A DNA stretch of 64,000 nucleotides from Cryptosporangium phraense (GCF_006912135.1 NZ_VIRS01000006.1:62001-126000); one strand, 5' to 3'. Positions 20,376-31,130 are shown, counted from the stretch's first letter. Made by a program: numbers and translations. Notes: generated by a model from the sequence alone, not told the origin.

Positions 20376-22622
20376 TCAGTCTCGTGCGGATGCACCAGAA
20401 AGGACCGGCTCCTCTGGGGCGCGAACGACCTCCAGCGCCGACGGGGCCTCACGCAGACCGAACCGGTCGTGGAGCTTCCGGAGCGGCTTCGGCGCCCACC
20501 AGTTCGCCCGGCCGAGCAGCGTCATCGTGGCCGGTACCAGCAGGCACCGGACGATCGTCGCGTCGACCAGGACCGCGACCACCAGGCCGAGCCCGATCTG
20601 CTCGACGGTGCCGATGTCACCGAGCACGAAGCAGGAGAACACGATCACCATCGCGATCGCCGCCGACGTGATGATCCGGCCGGTCCGCTGCAGGCCGGCC
20701 CGGACCGCCTGGTCGTTGGACCTACCCGAGTCGTACTCCTCCTTGACCCGGGCCAGTAGGAACGTCTCGTAGTCCATCGACAGGCCGAACGCGAAGACGA
20801 AGATCACCATCAGCACGGCCGGATCCAGACCCGGGTTGACGAGCAGGTCCAGCGGACCGGCGCCCCAGCCCCACTGGAAGGCCGCGACCATCGCGCCGAA
20901 CGTCGCCCCCATCGAGACCAGGTTCATCAGCAGGGCCTTGATCGGCACCACCACCGACCCGGTCATCAGGAACAGCAGGATGAACATGGCGACCGCGATC
21001 ACGCCCGCGGCCAGCGGGAGGTCCCGCTGGTACAGCGTCAGCTCGTCGTGGAAGAACGCGGCCTGACCGGTCACCCACGACTCGCCCCCGTCCGGTCGGT
21101 CGGCGCGGAGACGTTCGACGAGGTGCCGGGCGTCCGACCCGTTGGCGTCACCCTTGACGTCGATCGCGACGACCGACGTGCCCGGGCGGACCTGCTCGGC
21201 CTTACCGATCCGGCGGATCTCCGGGTCGTCGGCGAAGCCGGCGGCCCAGCGGTCGAGCGCGGCCGCGTCCGTGCGGGCCACCACCGAGATCGCGGGCGCC
21301 TCCTGACGGCCGAACCGGCCGTCGAGCGTGTCGAGCACCCGGCGGGACTCGATCGACGTCGGGATCTCACCCAGGCCGGGATCGGAGATCTTGACCGAGA
21401 AGACCGGGATCGCCGCGACCATCAGCACCCCGAGCGCACCGATCAGCACGACCACCGGACGCCTCTGGACGCCCCGGGCCAGAGCAGCGAACAGCCCGCG
21501 CTCAGAGTTGACGTGCTTGGCCTTGCGGAACCGCTTCACACCGGCCGGCGTGATCCGGCGGCCGACGAGCCGGAGCAGAGCCGGGATGAGCGTGACCGCG
21601 GTGAGCATCGTGACCAGCGCGATCGAGATACCGGCGGCCCCGATCGCCTGCAGGAACGGCATCTGGACCAGCACCAGGCCGAGGAAGCTGGCCATGACCG
21701 TGAGCGCGGAGAACGCGACCGTCCGACCGGCCGTCGCCCCGGCCCGGGACGCGGCCTCTTCACGCAGCGAAGCCGGCAGGATCGGCTTGCCGACCCGGAC
21801 CTTCTTCGGCGTCAGCCCGGGGCCGGCCGCGGCGACGAGCCCGGCCAGCTCCTCGCGGTAGCGCGAGACGACGAGCAGCCCGTAGTCGATCGACAGGCCG
21901 AGACCCAGCAGCGTGACGACCGTGACCGTGTCGCTGCCCAGCCCGACGAACTTCGAGAAGCCCCAGAGCGTCAGCATCGCGGTGGCCACCGAGGCGACCG
22001 CGCCGAGCACCGGCAGGCCGGCCGCGATGAAGCCGCCGAACACGATGACCATGAAGACCAGCGTCAGCGGCAGCGAGATCATCTCCGCGGTGGAGAGGTC
22101 GTTCTGCACGGTCGCGTTGATCTCCCGGCCGAGGACCTGGTCCCCGCCGATCTGGACCTTCGCTCCGCTCAGGCCGTCGTCGATCTTGTCGAGGCGGTTG
22201 CTGACCGCGTCGACCGAGGCGTCCTCGACGTCGGACGCGAGGTCCTTCCGGTAGTGGACGATGACGAGCAGCGCGCGCTTGTCCGTCGAGACGAGCGCCG
22301 GGCCGGCGGTGTACGGGGTGTCGACCCGCGTCACGCCCTGCTCCGTGCGCACGTCGGCGGCGGCCGCTTCGACCGCGGACTTCGTGGCGGCCGCGTTCGG
22401 GTCGACCCGGTCGACGACCGCGATCACCGAGCCGCCCTCGGTCTCGGCCGCGTCGAGCACGTCGCTGCCGACGACCGACTCGAACTTCGCGTCGTTGGTG
22501 CCCTTGTCCAGCGAGCTGAACACGGGGCCGGCGGCGAAGACGCCCCCGACGATTGCCAGAACCCAGACGGCGACCACCAGTAAGCGGTGCCGGAAACAGA
22601 ATCGGCTCAACCGACCGAACAT
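20376..22622 (-). CDS. MMPL family RND transporter
   Basis: 748 aa inner-membrane transporter with the MMPL layout: one helix, a large extracytoplasmic loop, a five-helix block (about 170-340), a second loop and a second helix block near the C-terminus. GLSIDYGLLVVSRYREE and GLSMDYETFLLARVKEE are the paired Asp-Tyr motifs that relay protons in MmpL proteins. Relatives export lipids or drugs. ATG at 22622 is chosen because the first helix follows and GAAGGGC lies upstream. Divergent from add. Confidence 0.9.
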   Translation of the reverse strand: MFGRLSRFCFRHRLLVVAVWVLAIVGGVFAAGPVFSSLDKGTNDAKFESVVGSDVLDAAETEGGSVIAVVDRVDPNAAATKSAVEAAAADVRTEQGVTRVDTPYTAGPALVSTDKRALLVIVHYRKDLASDVEDASVDAVSNRLDKIDDGLSGAKVQIGGDQVLGREINATVQNDLSTAEMISLPLTLVFMVIVFGGFIAAGLPVLGAVASVATAMLTLWGFSKFVGLGSDTVTVVTLLGLGLSIDYGLLVVSRYREELAGLVAAAGPGLTPKKVRVGKPILPASLREEAASRAGATAGRTVAFSALTVMASFLGLVLVQMPFLQAIGAAGISIALVTMLTAVTLIPALLRLVGRRITPAGVKRFRKAKHVNSERGLFAALARGVQRRPVVVLIGALGVLMVAAIPVFSVKISDPGLGEIPTSIESRRVLDTLDGRFGRQEAPAISVVARTDAAALDRWAAGFADDPEIRRIGKAEQVRPGTSVVAIDVKGDANGSDARHLVERLRADRPDGGESWVTGQAAFFHDELTLYQRDLPLAAGVIAVAMFILLFLMTGSVVVPIKALLMNLVSMGATFGAMVAAFQWGWGAGPLDLLVNPGLDPAVLMVIFVFAFGLSMDYETFLLARVKEEYDSGRSNDQAVRAGLQRTGRIITSAAIAMVIVFSCFVLGDIGTVEQIGLGLVVAVLVDATIVRCLLVPATMTLLGRANWWAPKPLRKLHDRFGLREAPSALEVVRAPEEPVLSGASARD

Positions 22623-22735
22623 CCGTCTGCCCTTCGTAACGGCCCGCACCCCCGCCGGGCGCGTCGACGGGCTGAGCCTCTCGTCGACCGGCAGTTGGGG
22701 GCATCCGGTGCGCACCCTGATTCATCCCTGGGGTG

Positions 22736-22768
22736 CGACCCCTAATACCCAGGTATCGGTAGGGGTCG
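22736..22768. promoter_or_regulatory. composite palindrome, possible operator
   Basis: Left arm 22736-22749 pairs with right arm 22752-22756 plus 22760-22768: a 9-bp outer stem (CGACCCCTA/TAGGGGTCG) and a 5-bp inner stem (ATACC/GGTAT) separated by a 3-nt bulge (22757-22759). It sits in the divergent region between the MMPL and add genes, so a repressor of either is plausible; the cognate regulator is unknown. Confidence 0.45.
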
Positions 22769-22847
22769 ATCGGTGAACGCCACGCAACGAACACGCAACG
22801 ACATCGTCCCTGGTCACTGCGGTCAAACTGCCCGTGACCGACTGGGA

Positions 22848-22853
22848 TAGCCT
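22848..22853 (+). promoter_or_regulatory. -10 box of leaderless add
   Basis: TAGCCT fits TANNNT and ends 8 nt before the add ATG; no ribosome site is present. Confidence 0.4.
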
Positions 22854-22861
22854 CTTCGGGC

Positions 22862-23971
22862 ATGAGTGTTCCGTTGGCCTACTCCGACATCGTCCGGGCT
22901 CCCAAGGTCCTGCTGCACGACCACCTCGACGGCGGGCTGCGCCCGCGCACGGTCGTCGAGCTCGCCGCCGAGACCGGGTACCGCGACCTCCCGACCACCG
23001 ACGTCGACGAGCTCGCCGAGTGGTTCCGGGTCCAGGCCGACTCCGGTTCGCTGGTCCGCTACCTGGAGACGTTCAGCCACACGGTCGGCGTCATGCAGAC
23101 CAAGGACGCGCTGGCCCGGGTGGCCGCCGAGTGCGCGCTCGACCTGGCCCGCGACGGGGTCGTGTACGCCGAGGTCCGGTTCGCGCCCGAGCTGCACATC
23201 GAGCAGGGCCTGGCGCTGACCGAGGTCGTCGACTCGGTGCTGCACGGGTTCGAGGCCGGAGCGGCCGAGGCCGCGGCCGAGGGCCACACGATCCGGATGG
23301 GGACGCTGCTGACCGCGATGCGCCATGCGGCCCGCTCCCGGGAGATCGCCGAGCTGGCGGTCGCGTACCGGGACGCCGGCGTCGCCGGGTTCGACATCGC
23401 CGGGGCCGAGGCCGGCTTCCCACCCACCCGCCACCTGGACGCCTTCCAGTACATCAAGCGGGAGAACGGGCACTTCACGATCCACGCCGGCGAGGCGTTC
23501 GGGCTGCCGAGCATCTGGGAGGCGCTGCAGTGGTGCGGTGCCGACCGGCTCGGGCACGGCGTCCGGATCGTGGACGACATCGAGGCTGATTCGGAAGGCG
23601 TCGTCGATCCGCGGGACGGCGTCGCCCGGCTCGGGCGGCTGGCCGCGTACGTGCGCGACAAGCGGATCCCGCTCGAGATGTGCCCGTCGTCGAACATCCA
23701 GACCGGGGCCGCGTCCTCGATCGCCGAGCACCCGATCGGGCTGCTGCGTGACCTGCGGTTCCGGGTCACGGTGAACACCGACAACCGGCTGATGAGCGAC
23801 ACGTCGATGTCCAAGGAGTTCACGCTGCTCTCGGAGGCGTTCGGGTACGGCTGGGGCGACCTGCGCTGGTTCACGATCAACGCGATGAAGAGCGCGTTCC
23901 TGCCGTTCGACGAGCGGCTGCGGCTGATCGACGACGTGATCAAGCCCGGGTACGAAGCGCTGATGGCGTGA
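22862..23971 (+). CDS. add: adenosine deaminase
   Basis: 369 aa amidohydrolase deaminating (deoxy)adenosine to inosine. The metal-binding HDHLDGG lies at residues 19-25, and later blocks HAGEAFG, DRLGHG and NTDNRLM carry the catalytic Glu, His and metal-binding Asp. The product feeds purine nucleoside phosphorylase, encoded near 42 kb. Its TGA overlaps the next gene's GTG (GTGA), coupling their translation. Confidence 0.95.
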   Translation: MSVPLAYSDIVRAPKVLLHDHLDGGLRPRTVVELAAETGYRDLPTTDVDELAEWFRVQADSGSLVRYLETFSHTVGVMQTKDALARVAAECALDLARDGVVYAEVRFAPELHIEQGLALTEVVDSVLHGFEAGAAEAAAEGHTIRMGTLLTAMRHAARSREIAELAVAYRDAGVAGFDIAGAEAGFPPTRHLDAFQYIKRENGHFTIHAGEAFGLPSIWEALQWCGADRLGHGVRIVDDIEADSEGVVDPRDGVARLGRLAAYVRDKRIPLEMCPSSNIQTGAASSIAEHPIGLLRDLRFRVTVNTDNRLMSDTSMSKEFTLLSEAFGYGWGDLRWFTINAMKSAFLPFDERLRLIDDVIKPGYEALMA

Positions 23972-24945
23972 CCGCTCCGGCGGGGGTCGCCCGTCGGGTG
24001 GGCGTCCGGCTGTGGACCTTGGTGCTCTGGCTGACGGTGGCCGGCTGCGCGGTGTGGGCGCTGGTGCGCGGGATCGGGTTCGACACCCGGACGCCGTTCG
24101 CGCAGCTGGTCTCGTTCACGCCCTACGTGGCCGCGTTCTCGCTGGTGCCGGTGGTGGCGGCCGGGGTCACCCGGCGGTGGCGGGTGCTCGTGGCGGCGCT
24201 GGCGGTGGCCGCGCTGTTCGGGGCGTTCGTCGTGCCGCGGGTGCTGCCGTCGGGGTCGCCCTCGGGTGGGACGCGGCTGCGGGTGATGGCGTTCAACACG
24301 AAGATCGGTGCCGGTTCGGTGTCGTCGCTGGCCGCGCTGGTGCGTCGGGCCTCGCCCGACGTCCTGACGGTGCAGGAGCTGACGCCGGAGTGGGCGGCGG
24401 AGTTCTCGGCGCTGGGGCTGTTCCCGTACTCGGCGCTGCGGGCGTTGCCGGGCGCGTCGGGCACCGGGATCTGGGCGAAGTACCCGCTGACCGATGCCCG
24501 GACCGTCGACTCGCGGACCGGGTTCGATCAGACCCGGGCGACGCTGCGCGGGCCCCGGGTGATCGACGTGATCAGCGCGCACCCGCGTCCGCCGATCTTC
24601 AAGCCCGAGGAGTTCGGGTCGGTCTCCCGGTGGACCGAGGATCTCTCCCGGCTGCCCGGCGCCTCGACGTCGGGGGCGGTGCGGGTGATGGCCGGGGACT
24701 TCAACGCGTCGCTCGACCACTCGCCGTTCCGGAAGCTCGTCGACACCGGCTACGTGGACGCGGCCGCCGAGGTCGGTAAGGGGCTGGTGCCGACCTGGCC
24801 GATGAACGGCAACAAGGCGCCGCCGGTGACGCTCGACCACGTCCTGGTCGACTCGCGCGGCGACGCCTCGTCGTTCAACGCCTACACGATCCCCGGCAGC
24901 GACCACCGGGCGATCGTGGCCGACCTGATCATTCGTTCGGAATGA
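23968..24945 (+). CDS. membrane endonuclease/exonuclease/phosphatase family protein
   Basis: 325 aa. Three hydrophobic helices (about 14-35, 48-66, 72-92) precede an EEP-fold domain (about 105-325) with [26 protein letters not shown] and GSDHRAI, which together supply the metal- and phosphate-binding residues. The catalytic domain should face outside, so it may hydrolyse extracellular phosphodiesters, lipids or nucleic acid; the substrate is not deducible. It is coupled to add by GTGA overlap, hinting at extracellular nucleotide scavenging (inference). The end overlaps the PspC gene by 17 bp, convergently. Confidence 0.82.
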   Translation: MTAPAGVARRVGVRLWTLVLWLTVAGCAVWALVRGIGFDTRTPFAQLVSFTPYVAAFSLVPVVAAGVTRRWRVLVAALAVAALFGAFVVPRVLPSGSPSGGTRLRVMAFNTKIGAGSVSSLAALVRRASPDVLTVQELTPEWAAEFSALGLFPYSALRALPGASGTGIWAKYPLTDARTVDSRTGFDQTRATLRGPRVIDVISAHPRPPIFKPEEFGSVSRWTEDLSRLPGASTSGAVRVMAGDFNASLDHSPFRKLVDTGYVDAAAEVGKGLVPTWPMNGNKAPPVTLDHVLVDSRGDASSFNAYTIPGSDHRAIVADLIIRSE

Positions 24946-25126
24946 CGATCCAGGCGCCGAGATAGATCAGGAACTGGGGGCCGGGCAGCAGGCAGGAGAG
25001 CACGAAGAGCAGGCGGACCAGGTTGCTCGAGAGGCCGTAGCGACGGCCGATGGCCGAGCAGACACCGGCGATCCACCGGTCGTTACGCGGACGGGCGAGG
25101 CGACGGCCGTAGGAAACCGATGACAT
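24929..25126 (-). CDS. PspC domain-containing small membrane protein
   Basis: 65 aa with a PspC domain spanning nearly the whole protein: DRWIAGVCSAIGRRYGLS then a hydrophobic helix ending in IPNE. Full-length PspC proteins are stress-sensor membrane proteins; this is the short actinobacterial form. No psp partners are adjacent. Confidence 0.82.
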   Translation of the reverse strand: MSSVSYGRRLARPRNDRWIAGVCSAIGRRYGLSSNLVRLLFVLSCLLPGPQFLIYLGAWIVIPNE

Positions 25127-25245
25127 CTCCGAGCACCTTTCGTAGCTCCGACTGGGTCGCTGTCAACGGTGCTCCTCGGCGTGGCCCGGCGGTATCGGGG
25201 CTCGCCCGGACTTGCCGTCCTCGGGGTTTCTCAGGGCTGCTACCG

Positions 25246-25602
25246 CTACTGCTCGAAGATGCCGAACACGTTGCCGGCCGGGTCGCGGAACCGGGCCGTC
25301 ACCTCCGGCGGCTCGCCGCCGATCGGCGCGACCACCTCACCGCCGTGCTGCACCAGCGACGCGATCGTCTTCTCGACGTCGTCCACCATGATGTAGATCA
25401 GCAACCCCGGTTCGGACGCCGGCGGCCGCCCGGTGACCCAGACCCCGCTCACCTCGCCGACCGCGTCGTCGAACGCCAGCCTGCCGTCACCCCGCCGACG
25501 CAGAGCCCACCCGAACACCCGGCTGTAGAACTCGGCGGACTGCCGCACGTCGACGGCCGGGATCTCGAGATAACTGAGCTTTCCGTTGGCCAAAGTGGGC
25601 AT
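25246..25602 (-). CDS. VOC (glyoxalase/bleomycin resistance) family protein
   Basis: 118 aa single vicinal-oxygen-chelate domain: LSYLEIPAVDVRQSAEFY near the start and FRDPAGNVFGIFEQ at the end, the two beta-alpha-beta-beta-beta halves. Small lyase, isomerase or binding protein; substrate unknown. The ATG at 25602 with GGAGC upstream is chosen over the longer frame beginning at 25707, whose extension lacks similarity. Confidence 0.82.
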   Translation of the reverse strand: MPTLANGKLSYLEIPAVDVRQSAEFYSRVFGWALRRRGDGRLAFDDAVGEVSGVWVTGRPPASEPGLLIYIMVDDVEKTIASLVQHGGEVVAPIGGEPPEVTARFRDPAGNVFGIFEQ

Positions 25603-25703
25603 CGCAGCTCCGTAACCGTCGTTTTCGGACCGGACACCCGTAAGTGTGCCGTTTCGTAGGGTGTATCGCGGGCCGTCGTCCATGAAAGCGTGGCGTTCTC
25701 GGC

Positions 25704-26636
25704 TCACTCACGTATGAAAGGCCCGCTCGGCTCAGCGACATCGGCGCGTCGCAGCCGCAAAGTTGTTCCGGGCGCGGATTGAGCGGCTAGCGGAAGATCG
25801 TCGGGATTGACCACTCCGATGACGGGATAGCCTCCGGTGACCGGATGATCGGCGAGGAACAGCACGGGCCCGGAGGGCGGCACCTGTAGCGCGCCGGCCA
25901 CCATTCCTTCGCTCGGGAGCTCACCCTCGATCGCACGGGCCAGCGCGGGACCGTCGAGGCGCGCGCCGACGCGGTCGCTCTCCGGGGTGACGATCCAGGG
26001 CGCGGTGTAGAGCGCGTCGAGGGCCGCCGGGGAGAACCAGGACTCGCGGGGTCCGGGGTGGACCCGGAGCACCGGCTCGGCCGGGATCGCCGGCTCGACG
26101 ACGGCCCGGGCCCGGGCCCCGGCGAGGACGCCGTCGAGGTCGAGCTCGGCGGAGCCTCCGGTGGCGGGGGCGCGGAAGACGTCGGTGCCGAGCGGGAGGC
26201 GGTCGCCGTCCTGGACTCGAGGCGGCCCCAGAATCGAGAGCGTGTCGGTGCTGCGGCTGCCGAGCACCGGGTCCGCCGCGATCCCGCCGGCCACCGCGAG
26301 GTACGCCCGCACCCCGCCCCGGGCGGTGTTCAGGCGGAGTACGGCGCCGGCCGGCACTCCGACCGCGGTCGCGTGCCGGGCCGGGACGGCGTCGATCGAG
26401 AGCGGGCAGCGGGCCCCGGTGACCGCGACCACGGCGTCGGTATCGAAGACCGCGACCAGGCCGCCGAGCGTCACCTCCAGCGCGGCCGCGCTCGGCGCGT
26501 TGCCGACGAGCGCGTTCGCGCGGTCGAGCGCGGGCCGGTCGGCCGCCCCCGAGCGCGGGACGCCCAGGTGCGCCCACCCCGGGCGGCCGCGGTCCTGCAC
26601 GGTCGTGAGCGGCCCCGCGCTGCGGATCGTCAGCAT
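25704..26636 (-). CDS. pxpC: 5-oxoprolinase subunit PxpC / biotin-dependent carboxyltransferase family
   Basis: 310 aa KipA/PxpC family protein: TTVQDRGRPGWAHLGVPRSGAAD near the N-terminus, GGVRAYLAVAGGI centrally and HPVTGGYPVIGVV toward the end. With PxpB and PxpA it hydrolyses 5-oxoproline to glutamate using ATP. ATG at 26636 overlaps the pxpB stop by 7 bp. No pxpA (LamB/YcsF type) is visible in the window. Confidence 0.87.
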   Translation of the reverse strand: MLTIRSAGPLTTVQDRGRPGWAHLGVPRSGAADRPALDRANALVGNAPSAAALEVTLGGLVAVFDTDAVVAVTGARCPLSIDAVPARHATAVGVPAGAVLRLNTARGGVRAYLAVAGGIAADPVLGSRSTDTLSILGPPRVQDGDRLPLGTDVFRAPATGGSAELDLDGVLAGARARAVVEPAIPAEPVLRVHPGPRESWFSPAALDALYTAPWIVTPESDRVGARLDGPALARAIEGELPSEGMVAGALQVPPSGPVLFLADHPVTGGYPVIGVVNPDDLPLAAQSAPGTTLRLRRADVAEPSGPFIRE

Positions 26637-27223
26637 GGAACGAAGCGGACGCGGTCGCCGGGCGCGAGCAGCGCGGGCGGGTGGGCCGACGGGTCCCAGA
26701 GCGGCTGGTCGGTGTGGCCGATGAGCTGCCACCCGCCCGGCGACGGGCGCGGGTAGATGCCGGTGAACTCCCCGGCGAGCCCGACCGCACCGGCAGGCAC
26801 CCGCGTGCGCGGCGAGTCGCGGCGCGGAACGTGCAGCACGTCCGGGAGCCCGGTGAGGTACCCGAAACCCGGCGCGAAGCCGGTGAACGCCACCGTGTAG
26901 ACGGCGCCGACGTGCAGTGCGACGACCCGGTCGCGGTCGAGGCCGGTGCTCGCGGCGACGTCGTCGAGGTCGGGGCCGTCGTAGTGCACGTCGATCGTGA
27001 CCTCGCGCCCGGTGGCGGCCGAGGCCTCGTCCGGCCGCCAGGACGTCAGCCAGGCCAGCTCCGGGGCCGGTCCGGGGCGCCACCGCACGAGCACGGTCCG
27101 TGCCCCGGGAACGACGTCCTCGACGCCCGGCAGCGCCCGCCGCACGATCTCGGCGCGCAGCGCCGCCGGGGCCGCGGTCTCGATCAGTGCGGCCAGCGGC
27201 CCCATCGGCAGTGCGACGGGCAT
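26630..27223 (-). CDS. pxpB: 5-oxoprolinase subunit PxpB / KipI family
   Basis: 197 aa. The cyclophilin-like C-terminal part has FTGFAPGFGYLTGLP and PAGAVGLAGEFTGIYP, the strongest family signatures. Partner of PxpC immediately downstream. The ATG at 27223 is 7 bp after the stop of the acidic protein, so all three genes probably share a transcript. Confidence 0.87.
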   Translation of the reverse strand: MPVALPMGPLAALIETAAPAALRAEIVRRALPGVEDVVPGARTVLVRWRPGPAPELAWLTSWRPDEASAATGREVTIDVHYDGPDLDDVAASTGLDRDRVVALHVGAVYTVAFTGFAPGFGYLTGLPDVLHVPRRDSPRTRVPAGAVGLAGEFTGIYPRPSPGGWQLIGHTDQPLWDPSAHPPALLAPGDRVRFVPC

Positions 27224-27230
27224 CGGTGGA

Positions 27231-28202
<972 letters not shown>

Positions 28203-28273
28203 GGGTCCTCCAAGGTGCGGCCGATTCGTCCCCGTCTACCTTAGGGCTGCTCCGCAGCGGAGTGGCGGGCGCC

Positions 28274-28774
28274 TCACCCGTCGCCGTTGTCGACGTCGAG
28301 CTTGGGCGCGTTGTTGCTCCACCACGCGGTGATCTCGGTCGATTTTCCCCCGGAAACGAACGTGATCTCGATCCGGGTGGGGTTCTGACGCGTTACGTGC
28401 GACTCATAACCCGCTTCCGGGAGCGAATCGAGGATGGTCACCTCTTCGCGATTCCACTGGATCTTCGCCCAACCGCCATCGGTCGGCACCGTGCTGAGGT
28501 AATTGAGCAGACCCTGATCGTCGGTCCACGACTGCAACGCGGGCTCGGAATCGTTGCGCGTTTCTACGGACGGTGACGGAGTCGGGCTGTGGGTCGTTCC
28601 TCCCGCGGCCGGTGGACCCGCGCTTTTTAATTCCCGGACCGCGGGTAGTTTCGACCGATCTGGCACGGCTGCATAAAGGACGAGGCGAACGCCAAACCAC
28701 GAAACGGTCACCGCTAACGCCGTAGCCCCGAGCCACAGCAGGGTGAGCCGTACCGCACGAGGCATACCGTCCAT
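28274..28774 (-). CDS. membrane-anchored extracytoplasmic hypothetical protein
   Basis: 166 aa: short basic N-terminus, one signal-anchor helix (about 10-35), a Pro/Ser/Thr-rich linker, and a roughly 90-residue extracytoplasmic domain (SWTDDQGLLNYLSTVP...ITAWWSNN). No family recognised. A start at 28765 (ATG, 163 aa) is equally possible. It is divergent from the response regulator across about 25 bp, so it might be its target or a sensor accessory (inference). Confidence 0.6.
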   Translation of the reverse strand: MDGMPRAVRLTLLWLGATALAVTVSWFGVRLVLYAAVPDRSKLPAVRELKSAGPPAAGGTTHSPTPSPSVETRNDSEPALQSWTDDQGLLNYLSTVPTDGGWAKIQWNREEVTILDSLPEAGYESHVTRQNPTRIEITFVSGGKSTEITAWWSNNAPKLDVDNGDG

Positions 28775-28787
28775 CCTTCCATCGGGC

Positions 28788-28793
28788 TACCGT
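28788..28793 (+). promoter_or_regulatory. -10 box of leaderless response regulator gene
   Basis: TACCGT fits TANNNT and ends 7 nt before the ATG at 28801. Confidence 0.4.
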
Positions 28794-28800
28794 GCCGAAC

Positions 28801-29487
28801 ATGCCGACCGTGTTGCTCGTCGAGGACGACCCCACGATCCGTAGTGCCCTTGTACGTTCTCTGTCAAAGGCGGGCCACGTCGTCCGCGCTGTGGGAACTG
28901 CCTTGGACGCACTGCGCGAAGTCACGTCCGCGCGTCCCGACGTAGTAATTCTCGACCTAGGACTACCCGACTTGGACGGTGCAGACGCATTACGCATGTT
29001 GCGAGGCGTTTGTGATGTTCCGGTAGTGGTGGCAACTGCCCGGGACAATGAGCGGGAAATAGTTCGTCTGCTCAACTCGGGTGCCGACGACTACCTGGTC
29101 AAGCCGTTCTCGTTCGAGCACCTCACCGCGCGGATGACCGCGGTGTTGCGTCGCAGTAGCCCGGGCGAGGTCCGGCGCGATCCCACGCTGACCGTCGGCG
29201 GCCTGCGCATCGACCTCAACCGACGCGAGGCCGTTCTCGACGGCACCGCGCTCGACCTGGCCCGCCGAGAGTTCGACCTGCTGGCCTACCTGGCCGCCCG
29301 GCCCGGCACGGTCGTGAGCAGGCGCGAGCTCGTCGAGGCGGTCTGGCGTCAGCCGGCGGTCGGCGGCGACCAGACGATCGACGTCCACCTCTCCTGGTTA
29401 CGGCGAAAGCTCGGCGAAACCGCGGCCGCTCCGCGGTATCTTCGGACGGTCCGCGGGGTGGGAGTGAAACTCGTGGATCCCACATGA
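28801..29487 (+). CDS. OmpR/PhoB-family response regulator
   Basis: 228 aa. Receiver domain (1-115) with the acidic pocket E8-D9-D10, phosphoacceptor D52 in VVILDLGLPDLDG, and the conserved Lys in VKPFSFEHL; winged-helix DNA-binding domain (125-228) ending RYLRTVRGVGVKL. Paired with the histidine kinase that starts 13 bp downstream. Confidence 0.93.
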   Translation: MPTVLLVEDDPTIRSALVRSLSKAGHVVRAVGTALDALREVTSARPDVVILDLGLPDLDGADALRMLRGVCDVPVVVATARDNEREIVRLLNSGADDYLVKPFSFEHLTARMTAVLRRSSPGEVRRDPTLTVGGLRIDLNRREAVLDGTALDLARREFDLLAYLAARPGTVVSRRELVEAVWRQPAVGGDQTIDVHLSWLRRKLGETAAAPRYLRTVRGVGVKLVDPT

Positions 29488-29500
29488 GGTCAGGCCGCCG

Positions 29501-30973
29501 ATGAGACGTGCGCTCGCGCTGGTCGCGCTCGCGACCACGTCGATGGTTTCGCTTGCCTTCGTCGTGCCGTTGCTGCTGGTGGTGCACCAGATCGCCCGCG
29601 ATCGGGCCATCACCGACGCCCAGCGGCAGGCGAACGCGGCGGTCTCCATCCTGGCGGCGACCAACGACCTGCACGAGCGGGAGCGCGCGCTGGCCACTGT
29701 GCCGGCCTGGAAACAGGACGGGCTGGCCATCCACATCCCAGGCCAGGCCACGCTGGGCACGACCAGGGCGAAGCCGGCCGACATCAAGACCGTCCGGACG
29801 GGCACCGACGAGTCGACGACCGCGGGCGTGGACGGCGGTGTCGTCTACCTGCTGCCGACGCAGCTCGCGCAGCCGACGTCGACCGGCGAGGACACCGCGG
29901 TGATCGAGGTGTTCGTGCCGTCCGAGGCGCTCAGCCGCGGGGTGGCCGGTGCCTCGCTGGCGCTGATCGTCGTCGCGATCGGGTTGGTCGTCGGGTCGGT
30001 GGTGGTCGCCGACCGGCTGGCCGCGAAAGTCGTCGGCGCGACCCGGAACCTGGCCGCGGTCGCGCGTGCGTTCGGTGACGGAAACCTGGATGCGCGGGTG
30101 GAACCGTCCGGTCCGCGGGAACTGTCGGAAGCGGGATTCTCGTTCAACACGATGGCCGACCGGGTCGTCGCGACCCTGGATGCGGAGCGTGAGCTCGCGG
30201 CCGACCTCTCGCACCGCCTGCGAACGCCGCTGACCGCCCTCCGGCTCGACGCCGAGGCCCTCGACGACGGCGTGGACGCGGCCCGGATGCGCGAGGCCGT
30301 GGCGACGCTCGAGCGCGAGGTCGACATCATCATCCAGACCGCGCGCCGGCCGCTGTCCGAGCGCGGGCCGGAGTGGTGCGACCTGGCCGAGGTCGTCGCC
30401 GAACGCGTCGACTTCTGGGGTGCGCTGGCCGAGGACGAGGGCCGCGACTTCCGGTTGGCCGGGGTCGGGCGGCGGGTGCCGGTCGCGGTCTCCCGCACCG
30501 AGCTGGTCTCGATCGTGGACGTTCTGCTCGGCAATGTGTTCCGGCACACCGCACCCGGAGTGGCGTTCGCGGTCAGCGTGCTCGTGTTACGGGGTCCGGT
30601 GGCCGCGTTGGTGGTCGAGGACGCCGGTACCGGCATCAAGCACCCGCGGATGGCGGTGCGCCGGGGCAACAGCGGTGGCGGGTCCACCGGGCTCGGGCTC
30701 GACATCGTCCGCCGGGTGGCGGAGACGGCCGGGGGGTCGATCCGGATCGACATCAGCCCGATGGGCGGCGCGCGGATCCGGGTCGATCTGGCGATGCTCG
30801 ACCCGGCGGTGTTCCGCAACATGGCCCGCGGTGGGGGGCCGGTGCCCGACCGCGAAGAGCCGTGGCCGGATGTGCCTCGTGGGGCTGGTGATTACCGCCC
30901 GCTACATCGGGCGGTCGGCGCGCTGCGGGCCATGCGGAAGACGCGGGTTAACTCGCGATCAGAGAGACCTTAA
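29501..30973 (+). CDS. two-component sensor histidine kinase
   Basis: 490 aa. Two helices (about 5-28 and 145-168) flank an extracytoplasmic sensor of about 115 residues, followed by HAMP, the HisKA H-box ADLSHRLRTPLTAL, an N-box VLLGNVFRHT, and G-boxes VEDAGTGI and GSTGLGLDIV. All catalytic boxes appear intact. The C-terminal 50 residues are a Pro/Arg-rich tail. Signal unknown; the sensor loop has no recognised domain. Confidence 0.92.
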   Translation: MRRALALVALATTSMVSLAFVVPLLLVVHQIARDRAITDAQRQANAAVSILAATNDLHERERALATVPAWKQDGLAIHIPGQATLGTTRAKPADIKTVRTGTDESTTAGVDGGVVYLLPTQLAQPTSTGEDTAVIEVFVPSEALSRGVAGASLALIVVAIGLVVGSVVVADRLAAKVVGATRNLAAVARAFGDGNLDARVEPSGPRELSEAGFSFNTMADRVVATLDAERELAADLSHRLRTPLTALRLDAEALDDGVDAARMREAVATLEREVDIIIQTARRPLSERGPEWCDLAEVVAERVDFWGALAEDEGRDFRLAGVGRRVPVAVSRTELVSIVDVLLGNVFRHTAPGVAFAVSVLVLRGPVAALVVEDAGTGIKHPRMAVRRGNSGGGSTGLGLDIVRRVAETAGGSIRIDISPMGGARIRVDLAMLDPAVFRNMARGGGPVPDREEPWPDVPRGAGDYRPLHRAVGALRAMRKTRVNSRSERP

Positions 30974-31079
30974 GCAAACCTCAAGGGTCTTCCCGCTGGT
31001 CAACGTGCCATCGTAACGTTCAGTTGTCAGACACCACGCGAGCCGACGCCGACCCCCCGGGCGCCGGACGCAGCCAAAG

Positions 31080-31121
31080 CGCGGTGGGACAGGGATGGCA
31101 AAGGCCCCCCGTCCCACCGCG
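31080..31121. terminator. bidirectional terminator between kinase and ALDH genes
   Basis: Perfect 11-bp inverted repeat CGCGGTGGGAC / GTCCCACCGCG with a 20-nt loop, in the 157-bp gap between convergent genes. It could end both transcripts. Confidence 0.72.
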
Positions 31122-31130
31122 TAGGTCTGT

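Noticed and set aside
25603-25707. Longer N-terminus for the VOC protein
   Set aside because: Extension lacks similarity; the ATG at 25602 has a ribosome site and begins the first VOC strand.
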